Assembly: GCA_000156295.1 (NCBI GenBank)
Contig: DS999233.1
Coordinates: 1 to 40,557 of the forward strand
From: a marine gamma proteobacterium HTCC2148
GTDB lineage: Bacteria > Pseudomonadota > Gammaproteobacteria > Pseudomonadales > Halieaceae
DNA length: 40,557 nucleotides
Direction: 5' to 3'
Made by a program: the position numbers and the translations under genes. This document shows positions 16,805 to 26,976 of the stretch, piece by piece (position 1 is the first letter of the stretch; every line of letters starts with the position of its first letter). The notes beneath the pieces are model-generated. The model saw only the letters and a list, made by a program, of their open reading frames with translations. It searched no databases and was not told the origin of the DNA.

Positions 16805-19375
16805 TCATGTGCTGGTGAAGACGGCGGCCTCACCCTCAAGGCCTACCGATATGGTCTCGCCGGGTGAGAAGTCCCCGCTCAATATGCCCTGAGCCAACGG
16901 ATTCTCCAACTCCTGCTGAATCGCCCGCTTAAGCGGCCTGGCGCCATACACCGGATCGAAACCTGCCACAGTGAGGTGCTCCATGAACGCCTCTGATATC
17001 TCCAAGTTGAGCTCGCGCTCTGCCAGGCGTGACTCCAGCCCGCGCAGCTGGATATCGGCAATGCCGCGTATCTGGCTTTGCAGCAGCGGGTGGAACACCA
17101 CCGACTCATCCACACGGTTAATAAACTCCGGGCGGAAGTGAGTGCCTACCACGTCCATTACCGCGGACTTCATCTTCTCGTAATTATCCTCACTGGCCAT
17201 TTCCTGAATCAGGTGTGAGCCCAGGTTAGACGTCATTACGATTACCGTATTGCGGAAATCGACGGTACGACCCTGACCATCGGTCAGGCGGCCATCTTCC
17301 AGCACTTGCAGCAGAATGTTAAACACATCCGGGTGGGCCTTTTCGACTTCATCCAGCAGCAACAAAGAATAGGGGCGACGACGAACCGCTTCTGTCAGGT
17401 AGCCACCCTCCTCGTAACCCACGTAGCCGGGAGGTGCACCGATCAATCGGGCTACAGAGTGCTTCTCCATAAACTCAGACATATCAACCCGCACCATGGC
17501 CTGCTCTGAATCGAATAGGAATTCTGCCAGGGCCTTACACAGCTCTGTTTTACCGACACCGGTGGGGCCCAGGAACAGGAACGAACCGTTGGGGCGGTTG
17601 GGGTCCGACAGCCCAGCACGTGAGCGACGCACTGCGTTGGATACTGCAACTACCGCTTCGTCCTGACCCACTACACGACTGTGCAGCTCGTCTTCCATAC
17701 GCAACAGCTTTTCGCGATCGCCTTCCAGCATCTTGGAGATGGGAATACCGGTCCATCGGGAAACCACCTCGGCCACCTCTTCTTCCGTAACCTTGTTACG
17801 CAGTAGCGTGTGCTCAACGGTTTCAGCAACCTGGGCCTCTTCCAGCTGCTTTTCCAGCTCGGGGAGTTTGCCGTATTGCAGCTCTGACATTTTGGTCAGA
17901 TCACCGGCACGTCTGGCAGACTCCATCTCCAGTTTGACCTGCTCAAGATCACTTTTGACCTGGGCACTGCCCTGCAGAGAGGCTTTTTCCGCCTTCCAGA
18001 CTTCTTCCAGGTCGGAGAACTCACGTTCTACGACTTCGATTTGCTCATCCAGGTGCTTGACCTGCTCCTTGGCAGTCTCATCTTTTTTAACCGCTTCGCG
18101 CTCGATTTTCAGTTGAATAAGCCTGCGTTCCAGCTTGTCCATCGCCTCTGGTTTAGAGTCGATCTCCATACGGATACGGCTCGCCGCCTCGTCCACCAAA
18201 TCGATAGCTTTATCCGGCAGCTGGCGGTCAGTGATATAGCGCTGCGACAGTTTAGCCGCAGCGATGATGGCGCTATCGGTGATATCCACACCGTGGTGCA
18301 CTTCGTAGCGCTCCTTCAGGCCGCGAAGAATGGCAATGGTGTCTTCTTCATTGGGCTCTTCCACCAACACCTTCTGGAACCTGCGCTCCAGTGCGGCATC
18401 TTTCTCCACGTACTGACGATACTCATCCAGCGTGGTAGCACCCACACAGTGTAATTCACCGCGCGCCAGGGCTGGCTTGAGCATGTTGCCCGCATCCATA
18501 GAGCCCTCGGCTTTACCGGCACCGACCATGGTGTGCATTTCATCAATGAACAATATGACCCGGCCTTCTTCTTTAGAAAGCTCGTTGAGTACCGACTTGA
18601 GACGCTCTTCAAATTCACCACGGAACTTTGCTCCGGCCAGCAGTGAACCCAGGTCCAGGGACAAAATGCGCTTATCTTTAAGACCCTCAGGCACTTCACC
18701 GTTGATCACTCGCTGCGCCAAACCCTCAATGATGGCGGTTTTACCCACGCCGGGCTCACCGATCAATACGGGGTTGTTCTTGGTACGGCGCTGCAACACT
18801 TGAATGGTGCGGCGGATTTCATCATCACGGCCTATTACAGGATCCAATTTGCCCTGCTCGGCCCGCTCGGTCAGGTCGATAGTGTACTTTTCCAGCGCCT
18901 GACGGGATTCTTCAGCTTCCGGGTTGTCGACTGTGTCACCACCGCGCACCTCATCAATCGCAGTTTTCAGTGCTGCGGGTGTCGCGCCGCATTGCTTGAG
19001 CAGATCGCCTGCCTTGTTTTTGCTTTCCAGCATGGCAAGCAGCACCAGTTCGCTGGAGATGTAAGTATCTCCGCCTTGCTGGGCCAGCTTGTCAGTCACA
19101 TTGAGGATACGCCCCAGATCCTGAGAAACGTGTACATCGCCCGCATCACCGTTGACGGTGGGTAGGGTATCGATGGCGCCCTGCACTTCTGAGCGCAGGT
19201 TATTCAGGTTAGCGCCCGCTTTTTGCAACAAGGGCCGGGCTGAACCGCCCTGCTGCTCTAGCAATGCACCCAGCAGGTGCACAGGCTCTATGAAATTGTG
19301 GTCCTTACCCAGGGCTAAAGACTGGGCGTCAGCCAGTGCGGACTGCAGCTGGTTGGTCAATTTGTCCATTCTCAT
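16805..19375 (-). CDS. clpB: ATP-dependent disaggregase ClpB
   Basis: Cytoplasmic Hsp100 chaperone that rescues aggregated proteins with DnaK. An N-terminal Clp repeat domain ([20 protein letters not shown]) is followed by AAA+ domain 1 (Walker A GEPGVGKT, Walker B VILFIDE), a coiled-coil middle domain (about residues 410-530), AAA+ domain 2 ([35 protein letters not shown]) and the small C-terminal domain. No ClpP-binding loop is expected. 856 residues, normal. AGGAG lies 9 bp before ATG 19375. A sigma-32 type promoter lies about 65 bp upstream. Confidence 0.98.
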   Translation of the reverse strand: MRMDKLTNQLQSALADAQSLALGKDHNFIEPVHLLGALLEQQGGSARPLLQKAGANLNNLRSEVQGAIDTLPTVNGDAGDVHVSQDLGRILNVTDKLAQQGGDTYISSELVLLAMLESKNKAGDLLKQCGATPAALKTAIDEVRGGDTVDNPEAEESRQALEKYTIDLTERAEQGKLDPVIGRDDEIRRTIQVLQRRTKNNPVLIGEPGVGKTAIIEGLAQRVINGEVPEGLKDKRILSLDLGSLLAGAKFRGEFEERLKSVLNELSKEEGRVILFIDEMHTMVGAGKAEGSMDAGNMLKPALARGELHCVGATTLDEYRQYVEKDAALERRFQKVLVEEPNEEDTIAILRGLKERYEVHHGVDITDSAIIAAAKLSQRYITDRQLPDKAIDLVDEAASRIRMEIDSKPEAMDKLERRLIQLKIEREAVKKDETAKEQVKHLDEQIEVVEREFSDLEEVWKAEKASLQGSAQVKSDLEQVKLEMESARRAGDLTKMSELQYGKLPELEKQLEEAQVAETVEHTLLRNKVTEEEVAEVVSRWTGIPISKMLEGDREKLLRMEDELHSRVVGQDEAVVAVSNAVRRSRAGLSDPNRPNGSFLFLGPTGVGKTELCKALAEFLFDSEQAMVRVDMSEFMEKHSVARLIGAPPGYVGYEEGGYLTEAVRRRPYSLLLLDEVEKAHPDVFNILLQVLEDGRLTDGQGRTVDFRNTVIVMTSNLGSHLIQEMASEDNYEKMKSAVMDVVGTHFRPEFINRVDESVVFHPLLQSQIRGIADIQLRGLESRLAERELNLEISEAFMEHLTVAGFDPVYGARPLKRAIQQELENPLAQGILSGDFSPGETISVGLEGEAAVFTST

Positions 19376-19439
19376 CGTTAATCATCTCCTTGGCCCAGAG
19401 TATTCCTTTGGGTTGGCCATATTTCTCTCTTAGGGGGTT

Positions 19440-19467
19440 ATATGAGGCCATTTTGGATAATTTCAAG
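19440..19467 (-). promoter_or_regulatory. heat-shock (sigma-32) promoter of clpB
   Basis: On the minus strand CTTGAAA (19461-19467), a 13-bp spacer and CCTCATAT (19440-19447) match the sigma-32 consensus CTTGAAA-N13-CCCCATNT at all but one position. It lies between pgeF and clpB, so clpB can be heat-induced independently of rluD-pgeF. Confidence 0.85.
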
Positions 19468-19503
19468 GAGCTGGAGTGGTAGCTGGCGGGAGACTCGCTG
19501 GGA

Positions 19504-19519
19504 CCCCGCTGTTGCGGGG
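19504..19519. repeat. REP-like GC palindrome between pgeF and clpB
   Basis: CCCCGC-TGTT-GCGGGG is a perfect 6-bp stem-loop flanked by GTGACAG on one side and GGGAC on the other. Without a U-tract it is not a clear terminator. The motif resembles small dispersed intergenic palindromes (GTCATCCCCGC...GCGGGGACC type) known in many proteobacteria. Only one copy was noticed here. Confidence 0.4.
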
Positions 19520-19527
19520 GTGACAGA

Positions 19528-20259
19528 TCAGGGGTTAATTACAATCACCGAAGCCATCCGTCCGGTCTGGCCGTCCCTGCGGTAAGAAAAAAAGTGCTCT
19601 GACTCTTTGACAGTGCAGCGATTGCCGCCGTGAATCCGGTTCACTCCCACGCTAGCGAGACGGTAGCGAGCCAGATGATAAAGATTAGCCAGGTAGCGGC
19701 CTTTATTCTCACTCGGGGTAAACGCATCACCCTGGGAGGTCACATCCAGAAATGCCTCGCGCACTTCAGGCCCGACTTCAAAGGCCTGTGGTCCAATAGC
19801 CGGCCCCATCCAGGCCAGCAACCTCAAAGGATCTACATCCATAGCGGCAACAGTTTTCTCCAGCACACCAGCCAAAAGGCCGCGCCAACCGGCATGAGCG
19901 GCAGCCACCACCCGGCCATCTTCACTGGCCAAAAGCACCGGCAGGCAGTCCGCTGTCATCACCGCACAGGCCACCCCTGCCTGGTCAGTCCAGCAAGCGT
20001 CTGCTTCAGGATAGCCATTGGCTGATGCCTTGATCACGCGAGTCCCATGAACCTGGTTGAGCCATTGAATAGATGTGCCAGCGGCCAATGAATTCTGCAA
20101 TTTGGCGCGGTTGTCGGCGACCGACTCTGGATCGTCACCCACATGATGGCCGAGGTTAAAGCTTTCCCAGGGAGCCGCGCTACTGCCACCGAGCCGGGTT
20201 GTTGATAGGGAAGTGACCCCCCCAATCGTCCAGCCGGGTTTAATAAAGGGTGGCGTCAC
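19528..20259 (-). CDS. pgeF: PgeF/YfiH-family peptidoglycan editing factor
   Basis: Zinc-dependent member of the multicopper polyphenol oxidase (laccase-like, DUF152) family. E. coli YfiH removes wrongly incorporated L-serine from UDP-MurNAc; relatives act on purine nucleosides. The three metal or catalytic residues are in WLNQVHG (H71), MTADCLPVLL (C105) and AAHAGWRGL (H122). 243 residues. The GTG start lies inside rluD, a 20-bp overlap, so translation is coupled. The rluD-pgeF-clpB order is also found in Enterobacteria and Pseudomonas. Confidence 0.94.
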   Translation of the reverse strand: MTPPFIKPGWTIGGVTSLSTTRLGGSSAAPWESFNLGHHVGDDPESVADNRAKLQNSLAAGTSIQWLNQVHGTRVIKASANGYPEADACWTDQAGVACAVMTADCLPVLLASEDGRVVAAAHAGWRGLLAGVLEKTVAAMDVDPLRLLAWMGPAIGPQAFEVGPEVREAFLDVTSQGDAFTPSENKGRYLANLYHLARYRLASVGVNRIHGGNRCTVKESEHFFSYRRDGQTGRMASVIVINP

Positions 20260-21220
20260 TGTTTACCGCCGGGTCTTCGGTTTCCAATACATCCAGCAGA
20301 CCCTGCAGGTCTGTGGGAAGCGGACATTCAAAATTCATCTCTTCACCCGTTTCAGGGTGAAACAGCCCAAGCGCCCTGGCATGCAGAGCCTGGCGAGGGA
20401 AACCTCGTAGCGCGGCGATAAGCTCCTCAGAGGCCCCTTTGGGAATGCGAGGACGCCCACCATAAGTCGGGTCACCCACCAGCGGGTAATGTTTGTGCGC
20501 CATGTGGACACGAATCTGATGCGTACGGCCAGTTTCGAGGTTTACCGCAATACGGGTGTGGTGCCCATAGCGTTTGGTCACTCGGTAATGAGTAATGGCG
20601 GGCTTTCCACCCACCACTAACACAGCCATCTTCTTTCGCTGCTTGGGATGGCGTCCCATGGGCTCATCAACGGTACCACCGCCGGTCATTACACCAATAC
20701 ACACCGCGACATATTCCCGCCTTACCGTGCGCTCTTGTAACTGCGACACCAGGTCCTGATGCGCCAACAAACTCTTGGCTGCGACCATAATGCCGGAGGT
20801 CTCCATGTCCAGCCTGTGCACAATGCCTCCGCGCGGCAGCTGGGCCATCTCAGGCGAATGGGCCAGCAGCGCGTTGACCAGAGTGCCGTCAGGGTGCCCC
20901 GCCGCGGGGTGTACCACCAATCCGGCAGGTTTGTTCACTACCAGGATGTGGGCGTCCTCATAAATGATATCGAGATCAATATTCTGGGGCTGCCAACCCA
21001 CAGCCTGCTCGGGCTCAGTATCGATGCTCAACTGGGCACCATAGAAGACCTTATCGCGAGTGCGCAATTGCTTGCCGTCCACTAGCAAATCACCTTTTTT
21101 GATCCAGGTCTGCAGCCTCGAGCGCGAGTAGTCTGGAAATAACTTGGCTGCTATCTGGTCCAGGCGCTCGTTATCCATCTCCGATGGCACGTCGGCGCTC
21201 AGTTGTATCCTTTCGGTCAT
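20240..21220 (-). CDS. rluD: 23S rRNA pseudouridine synthase RluD
   Basis: Makes the pseudouridines at helix 69 of 23S rRNA (positions 1911, 1915 and 1917 in E. coli). An N-terminal S4 RNA-binding domain (ERLDQIAAKLFPDYSRSRLQ) precedes the RsuA/RluA catalytic domain, with the catalytic Asp in GGIVHRLDMETSGIMV (D138) and the GRTHQIRVHM motif. 326 residues, matching E. coli. Divergent from bamD, the usual conserved pair. Confidence 0.96.
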   Translation of the reverse strand: MTERIQLSADVPSEMDNERLDQIAAKLFPDYSRSRLQTWIKKGDLLVDGKQLRTRDKVFYGAQLSIDTEPEQAVGWQPQNIDLDIIYEDAHILVVNKPAGLVVHPAAGHPDGTLVNALLAHSPEMAQLPRGGIVHRLDMETSGIMVAAKSLLAHQDLVSQLQERTVRREYVAVCIGVMTGGGTVDEPMGRHPKQRKKMAVLVVGGKPAITHYRVTKRYGHHTRIAVNLETGRTHQIRVHMAHKHYPLVGDPTYGGRPRIPKGASEELIAALRGFPRQALHARALGLFHPETGEEMNFECPLPTDLQGLLDVLETEDPAVNSDATLY

Positions 21221-21322
21221 TATTTTTCCTGTTTATGCGCTCTTCCGGGTGTGGTTAAATACGCGCCTTAACGTTGGTATGCATATTAGCATGCCCCAAC
21301 CGTCTGCATTGGTGAGATAATT

Positions 21323-22192
21323 TTGAAGTACGCTCTGGTTTTCCTGCTCAGCCTCATCATCATTGGCTGCTCTGGCAACGATGAATTGCCCGATATTGCC
21401 GCTGATACCGGTGAGCAACAAATTTACGAAGAAGCCCAGCGCTATCTGCGTAATAAAAACTGGAACCTGGCTGTGCGAAGCCTACAAGTTCTGGAATCTC
21501 GCTATCCATTCGGCAAATATGCAGAACAGTCGCAGTTGGAGATTATTTACGCACACTACAATGGCTATGAGCACGATGCCGCGGTTGAAGCTGCAGAACG
21601 ATTCATTCGCCTACACCCAGCTCACCCCAATGTGGATTACGCCTATTACATGAAGGGTCTGGCAGCATTTGCTGGCAATGACGATATTTTTTCCCGCTTC
21701 TTGCCTACTGACGAATCAGAGCGCGATGTGAGCCAGGCCAAAGAGGCCTTCGCAGAATTCAACCAGCTGGTTTCGCGCTTTCCAGACAGCCCCTACGCTC
21801 CTGATGCCAGGGCCCGCATGGTACACCTGCGCAACCTGCTAGCACGCCACGAGATTTTGGTGGCCAACTACTATTTTCGTCGGGGCGCCTACATGGCAGC
21901 CACGAACAGAGGTCGCTATGTGGTCGAGAACTTCCAGCGCACACCTGCGGTCGCTGATGGGCTTGCGGTAATGGCACAGGGCTACATTTTGCTGGGTCTT
22001 GAGGACCTGGCCAAAGACACTATCGGCATATTAGCGATGAACTACCCGGAACATCCCAATCTGGACAAGAACGGCGAATTCGAAAGTGTTTACACGCTGG
22101 ATGGGCTGCAGCGTAACTGGATCAACAAGGCCTCTTTTGGCCTCTTCTTCCCGCCTACTCCCCCACAATTCGACAGTCGGCCCAAGCTTTAA
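21323..22192 (+). CDS. bamD: Outer membrane assembly lipoprotein BamD
   Basis: Essential BAM-complex lipoprotein for beta-barrel insertion. A lipoprotein signal ends in LLSLIIIGC, the cysteine being the lipidation site. The body is tetratricopeptide repeats ([40 protein letters not shown]) as in ComL/YfiO. 289 residues, slightly longer than E. coli (245). The start is a TTG at 21323 with GGTGAG upstream; no ATG precedes the signal. It converges on nadE with a 7-bp gap and no terminator. LspA, encoded in this window, would process it. Confidence 0.95.
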   Translation: MKYALVFLLSLIIIGCSGNDELPDIAADTGEQQIYEEAQRYLRNKNWNLAVRSLQVLESRYPFGKYAEQSQLEIIYAHYNGYEHDAAVEAAERFIRLHPAHPNVDYAYYMKGLAAFAGNDDIFSRFLPTDESERDVSQAKEAFAEFNQLVSRFPDSPYAPDARARMVHLRNLLARHEILVANYYFRRGAYMAATNRGRYVVENFQRTPAVADGLAVMAQGYILLGLEDLAKDTIGILAMNYPEHPNLDKNGEFESVYTLDGLQRNWINKASFGLFFPPTPPQFDSRPKL

Positions 22193-22199
22193 GCCGGGT

Positions 22200-23831
22200 T
22201 CAGAGTCCGATACGCCAGCCTGAGGTGATCGGATAGCGACGATCACGACCAAAACCACGTCGTGTGATACGCACACCGATCGGTGCCTGCCGCCGCTTGT
22301 ATTCGTTGATATCAACTAGCCTGAGCACCCGCTGCACCTGCTCGCGATCGAAGCCATGATCAATAATGGCCTCAGCACTCATATCCCGTTCAACGTACAT
22401 CTCCAGGATCTGATCGAGAATGTCATAGGGCGGCAGACTATCCTCATCCTTCTGGTCTGGCGCCAGCTCCGCTGAGGGCGGGCGATCAATCACCCGCTGG
22501 GGAATGCAAGGACCCAGCGTATTGCGATAACGGCAAAGTTCAAAGACCAGGGTTTTGGGCACGTCTTTAAGCACATCAAACCCGCCTGCCATATCGCCAT
22601 AAAGTGTCGAATAGCCCACAGCCATCTCGCTCTTATTGCCCGTGGTCAATACCAGCACACCTTTCTTGTTGGAAATAGACATCAAGAGCACACCGCGACA
22701 GCGCGCCTGCAAATTTTCCTCAGTGGTATCCGGTGTAGTACCGGCAAATTCTTCCTCCAGGCTCGCCATAAAGGAGGCATAGATATTCTCGATGGAAATG
22801 ACGGTGTGCGTTACACCCTGGGTTTTGGACTGTTCTGCCGCGTCATCAACACTCATCTGTGAGGTATAACGAAACGGCATCATGATCGCTTCAACTCGCT
22901 CAGGACCCAGGGCCTCCACCGCAACAGCCAGCGTCAATGCCGAATCGATACCCCCGGACAAACCCAGCACAACCCCTTTGAACCCATTTTTGTTCACGTA
23001 GTCACGCACGCCCATTACCAGGGCCTGCCAGGTCGCCGCCATCTCGTTCATGGGTGCATTCACCGCTTGACCACTGAAAGGCTGGTTTTTGTTCTCATTA
23101 TCGTAATGCAACCAATATTCGCCCTCTTCGAAGCTAGGTGCTGCCGCAGCAACAGTTCCATCAGCGGTAACCGCAAAAGAGCCGCCATCAAACACCAGCT
23201 CGTCCTGCCCCCCCACCTGGTTGACATAGACAATCGGGAAAGCTGCTTGCCGCGCCCTTTCAGCGACCATTTCCCAGCGCTCACCGCGTTTCCCGCGATG
23301 ATAGGGCGATGAATTCAAGTTGAGCAGGATTTCAGCTCCGGCCTCGGCGGCATCGGCCGTTGGGTGTTTCTCCCAAATGTCTTCACAAATACTAAGGGCC
23401 ACCTGAACCCCCTGTATATTAAGCACACAGGGGGCAGAACCGGGCACAAAGTAGCGTTTCTCGTCGAACACCTGGTAGTTAGGGAGGCACTGCTTGCGAT
23501 ACTCGGCAACCAGTTTACCGTCATGAATCACTCCCGCTGCGTTGTAAAGCTCACCCCCCTCTCTCTTGGGGTAGCCGATGACGACCCAGGCAGCCTCGGG
23601 CAGCTGAGAACAGAGTAACTCCAGTGACTGGTCGACCCGCAGTTCAATACTGGGCCGCAGCAACAAGTCTTCTGGTGGATAGCCACTGAGCGTCAGCTCC
23701 GGGAATACCACTACCGGCTGCTCGTGGGTATCAATCGCACTCTGGACGATCTCAATCACTCGTTTAGTATTGCCGTCGAAATCACCCACGAGGGTATTCA
23801 TCTGGGCCATAAGAATATTCAGGCTTGCCAT
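22200..23831 (-). CDS. nadE: Glutamine-dependent NAD+ synthetase
   Basis: Final step of NAD synthesis, amidating deamido-NAD with glutamine-derived ammonia. The N-terminal carbon-nitrogen hydrolase (glutaminase) domain shows a Glu-Lys-Cys triad in VVVFPELTLSGYPPEDLLL (E45), EYRKQCLPNY (K113) and ALSICEDIWE (C149). The C-terminal synthetase has the P-loop LGLSGGIDSALTLAVA and TTGNKSEMAVGYSTLYGDMA. 543 residues from ATG 23831. A TTG four codons earlier is possible; neither has a strong ribosome binding site. Divergent from pilS. Confidence 0.96.
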   Translation of the reverse strand: MASLNILMAQMNTLVGDFDGNTKRVIEIVQSAIDTHEQPVVVFPELTLSGYPPEDLLLRPSIELRVDQSLELLCSQLPEAAWVVIGYPKREGGELYNAAGVIHDGKLVAEYRKQCLPNYQVFDEKRYFVPGSAPCVLNIQGVQVALSICEDIWEKHPTADAAEAGAEILLNLNSSPYHRGKRGERWEMVAERARQAAFPIVYVNQVGGQDELVFDGGSFAVTADGTVAAAAPSFEEGEYWLHYDNENKNQPFSGQAVNAPMNEMAATWQALVMGVRDYVNKNGFKGVVLGLSGGIDSALTLAVAVEALGPERVEAIMMPFRYTSQMSVDDAAEQSKTQGVTHTVISIENIYASFMASLEEEFAGTTPDTTEENLQARCRGVLLMSISNKKGVLVLTTGNKSEMAVGYSTLYGDMAGGFDVLKDVPKTLVFELCRYRNTLGPCIPQRVIDRPPSAELAPDQKDEDSLPPYDILDQILEMYVERDMSAEAIIDHGFDREQVQRVLRLVDINEYKRRQAPIGVRITRRGFGRDRRYPITSGWRIGL

Positions 23832-23962
23832 ACTGCTGCTCAATGGAAGGTTTCCGGGTGCGCTATTTTCCGCAAAACCGCGACTATAAGCCAGCCCGAT
23901 TTACGCTACTCCTGATACACTAGGTTTACCACAAGGGAAGAAACAACAGGCCAGGAGCCAGA

Positions 23963-25579
23963 GTGAACCGTCCAGCCATTCTAACCAGGCCCAGCGCATC
24001 GACAGGACAGCAGAACCAGGCGCTGTTTCGCATCTATGTGGCCTACCGCTCGCTGCTGTCGTTGGTTTTGCTCATCATGCTGATAAGCCCCAACACTCGA
24101 CAGTTGGTGGGTGGACTCTATCCCGCACTCTATGTGTCGGTTGCCCTGCTGCACCTGGCTACCAGTGTTCCTTTAGTCGGCTCCCTGTCAAAGCGGCTCA
24201 ACCAGCGCATGATGATGCTGGTATTTGTTCTCGATATAGTGAGCATCACCCTCATGTCACACGCCAGCGGGGGCGCGGTCAGCGGCCTGCCAATATTACT
24301 GGTAATTACGGTAGCTGCCAGCGCTGTCCTGATTTCCAACCGCACCTTGGCAACGCTCATTGCAGCCCTCTGCGCCCTGGCGCTGCTGGGCGACACAACA
24401 TTGCTGATATGGACGGGCGTTCAAAATTTTTCCTCGCTGTTTCCAGTCGGACTGCTGGGCGCTTTGATATTTACCGTCTCCATGATGGTGCAGGCGGTGG
24501 CTCAGCGACTGGGTCGAGCAGAAGAGCTCGCGCGCAACCGAGCCAGTGATCTATACGACTTGCAGCGCCTCAATGAGCAAATCGTTCAACACATGGAAAC
24601 CGGCATACTCCTGGTGGATGGTGACGGTGTGGTCCGCGTCATGAATAAATCAGCCTCCACCCTGTTGGTGCCCGAACGCCCGGTAATTATGGAACAAGGA
24701 CGACAACTGTCCGAATACTGCAACGAACTGGCCTACCAGTATCAGGACTGGAGGGACAGTGGTCAGCATAAAGCCAGGCCATTTAAAGTCACGGAGGATG
24801 CCCCACCGGTTATCGCGCATTTCCGCAATCTTCAGCCCAGCACAGCCCGTGACGCACTGGTGTTTGTTGAGGACTACACGCCTGTTACCCAGTATGCGCA
24901 GTCCCTGAAACTCACTTCCCTGGGGCGGCTTACCGCCAGCATTGCCCATGAAATTCGCAACCCTCTGGGAGCAATAAGCCACGCTGCACAGTTGCTGCAA
25001 GAATCCAGTGATTTAGCGCCCGGCGACCAAAGGATGGCAGAGATCATCGACAATCACTGTGGTCGGGTTAATCAAATTGTTGAGAGCGTCATGCAAATTT
25101 CTAGGAGGGAGCCGCCAAAACCGGAGTACATACGCCTGGAAGACTGGCTAACCCGCTACGTAAAAAACTACCTGCAGGGTTTGAGCTCCCCAGCAGATAT
25201 TACCGTAGACTGCCAGTTCAAAGACTTGCTTGTAGAGTTCGATCCGGAGAACCTGGAACGGGTAATGACCAATCTTCTGGACAATGCCCTGCGTCACAGC
25301 GGCAAAGCCACGGGCAAAGACAGCGCCAGAATTATCGTCTCCCTGGACTTCGTTGCCCATCAGGCGATGATCGATGTGGTAGACCAGGGAACCGGTGTTC
25401 CCCGCGCGGATCAATCCAAACTTTTTGAACCTTTCTATACCACCGTAGAAGAAGGCAGTGGCATGGGCTTGTACCTGTGTAAAGAATTGTGTGAAATCAA
25501 CAATGCCAATCTCAACTATCGACCTACGGAAAAAGGCGATAGCTGCTTTCGAATTTCCTTGACCCAACGAGCACTTTAA
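23963..25579 (+). CDS. pilS: Sensor histidine kinase PilS
   Basis: Membrane sensor of the PilSR system that controls pilin transcription. Six hydrophobic helices (about residues 22-41, 53-72, 83-97, 108-124, 128-148 and 159-179) are followed by a PAS-like segment (LQRLNEQIVQHMETGILLVD). The dimerisation H-box is SIAHEIRNPLGAISHAAQLL (H329); the ATPase has N (NLLDNALRHS), G1 (DVVDQGTGVP) and G2 (GSGMGLYLCKEL) boxes. 538 residues. GTG 23963 follows AGGAG. The stop is directly followed by the pilR ATG. Confidence 0.95.
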   Translation: MNRPAILTRPSASTGQQNQALFRIYVAYRSLLSLVLLIMLISPNTRQLVGGLYPALYVSVALLHLATSVPLVGSLSKRLNQRMMMLVFVLDIVSITLMSHASGGAVSGLPILLVITVAASAVLISNRTLATLIAALCALALLGDTTLLIWTGVQNFSSLFPVGLLGALIFTVSMMVQAVAQRLGRAEELARNRASDLYDLQRLNEQIVQHMETGILLVDGDGVVRVMNKSASTLLVPERPVIMEQGRQLSEYCNELAYQYQDWRDSGQHKARPFKVTEDAPPVIAHFRNLQPSTARDALVFVEDYTPVTQYAQSLKLTSLGRLTASIAHEIRNPLGAISHAAQLLQESSDLAPGDQRMAEIIDNHCGRVNQIVESVMQISRREPPKPEYIRLEDWLTRYVKNYLQGLSSPADITVDCQFKDLLVEFDPENLERVMTNLLDNALRHSGKATGKDSARIIVSLDFVAHQAMIDVVDQGTGVPRADQSKLFEPFYTTVEEGSGMGLYLCKELCEINNANLNYRPTEKGDSCFRISLTQRAL

Positions 25580-26959
25580 ATGGCTGCACAACGCGTACTT
25601 ATTGTTGATGATGAACCTGACATTCGTGAACTTCTTGATATCACGCTGAGCAGGATGGGCCTACAGACTTTTAGTGCAGCAACATTAGGGGAAGCACAGA
25701 GCCTTGTGTCAGAGGTATCACCTGACCTCTGCCTGACCGACATGAAGCTTCCCGATGGCAACGGTATTCATCTGGTGGAATACATTCAGGAGGCACATTC
25801 TCACATTCCAGTGGCGATGATAACCGCTCACGGGAGCGTAGAAACGGCGATCTCTGCGCTAAAGGCAGGTGCATTTGACTTCATCAGCAAGCCCATTGAG
25901 CTGGAAAGTCTGCGCAGCCTGGTCAGCAGAGCCCTGCAACTCGACGGAGACACTGCCAGCCTCAACAAGGCGGTAAGCAACGACCTGATAGGCAATGCGC
26001 CTTCCATTCAAAAACTCCGGAAGCAGATCACCAAACTGGCGCGCAGCCAGGCGCCAGTGCATATCCAGGGTGAGTCGGGAAGCGGAAAAGAGGTTGTCGC
26101 CCGCTTGATTCACCACAACGGACCACGTGCGGCGGGCAATTTTGTCGCCGTCAACTGTGGGGCAATTCCTCCAGACCTGATGGAAAGTGAGCTGTTTGGT
26201 CATATCAAAGGCAGTTTTACCGGCGCAACCGCAGACAAGCCTGGTTTATTTCAAGCCGCAGCCGGAGGCACCCTTTTCCTCGATGAAGTGGCTGACTTAC
26301 CCATTTCAATGCAGGTAAAGCTGCTGCGAGCAATACAGGAAAAAGCGGTGCGACCGGTAGGCAGCAATGAAGAAACCGCCACAGACGTTCGTCTTCTGAG
26401 TGCAACGCATAAGGACCTGGCCGCCGAAATCGATGCAGGGCGATTCCGTAATGACCTGTTCTATCGAATCAACGTCATCGACTTGCATGTTCCAAGTTTA
26501 CGAGAGCGCGCGGAAGATTTGCCTCAGCTGGCCCGGACAATTCTGGAACGGATAGCTAGCGAGCAGGAGGAAGAAAAATTAAGGCTGGACGATTCAGCTA
26601 TCGAAGCACTGTCCAACTATAGTTTTCCTGGCAACGTGCGTGAGCTGGAGAATATTCTGGAACGTGCGCTGGCACTGTCAGACGGTGACTTAATTACCGC
26701 TGAAGACCTGCAATTTTCAAGCATGTCATCGCGCAACCCCACGACCCGCGCTAGAGAGTCAGATAAGGAAGGCAAGCACACATGGTCTGAAGAAGAGGCC
26801 TACGGTGATATTGAGGGCTACCTTGATGAAATGGAGAAACAAATATTGAGCAAGGCGCTGGAAGATTCGCGCTGGAATAAAACTGCAACCGCAAAATTGC
26901 TCGGCATCAGCTTTCGGAGTTTACGTTATCGACTGAAAAAACTGGGTCTGGACGAGTAA
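25580..26959 (+). CDS. pilR: Sigma-54 dependent response regulator PilR
   Basis: NtrC-type activator phosphorylated by PilS that drives sigma-54 transcription of the major pilin gene. Receiver domain with phosphoacceptor D54 (LCLTDMKLPDGNG); AAA+ domain with Walker A GESGSGKEVVAR, the sigma-54 contact loop as ELFGHIKGSFTGA (GSFTGA instead of GAFTGA), Walker B GGTLFLDEVADLP; and a Fis-type helix-turn-helix at the C-terminus (KTATAKLLGISFRSLRYRLK). 459 residues. No major pilin gene or sigma-54 promoter was found in this window, so its target lies elsewhere. Confidence 0.96.
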   Translation: MAAQRVLIVDDEPDIRELLDITLSRMGLQTFSAATLGEAQSLVSEVSPDLCLTDMKLPDGNGIHLVEYIQEAHSHIPVAMITAHGSVETAISALKAGAFDFISKPIELESLRSLVSRALQLDGDTASLNKAVSNDLIGNAPSIQKLRKQITKLARSQAPVHIQGESGSGKEVVARLIHHNGPRAAGNFVAVNCGAIPPDLMESELFGHIKGSFTGATADKPGLFQAAAGGTLFLDEVADLPISMQVKLLRAIQEKAVRPVGSNEETATDVRLLSATHKDLAAEIDAGRFRNDLFYRINVIDLHVPSLRERAEDLPQLARTILERIASEQEEEKLRLDDSAIEALSNYSFPGNVRELENILERALALSDGDLITAEDLQFSSMSSRNPTTRARESDKEGKHTWSEEEAYGDIEGYLDEMEKQILSKALEDSRWNKTATAKLLGISFRSLRYRLKKLGLDE

Positions 26960-26976
26960 TCGGTCGCTGGTTACAC

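Noticed and set aside
25580-26959. GSFTGA instead of GAFTGA in PilR as a defect
   Set aside because: Serine at this position is common in PilR-type activators and is not expected to abolish sigma-54 contact.
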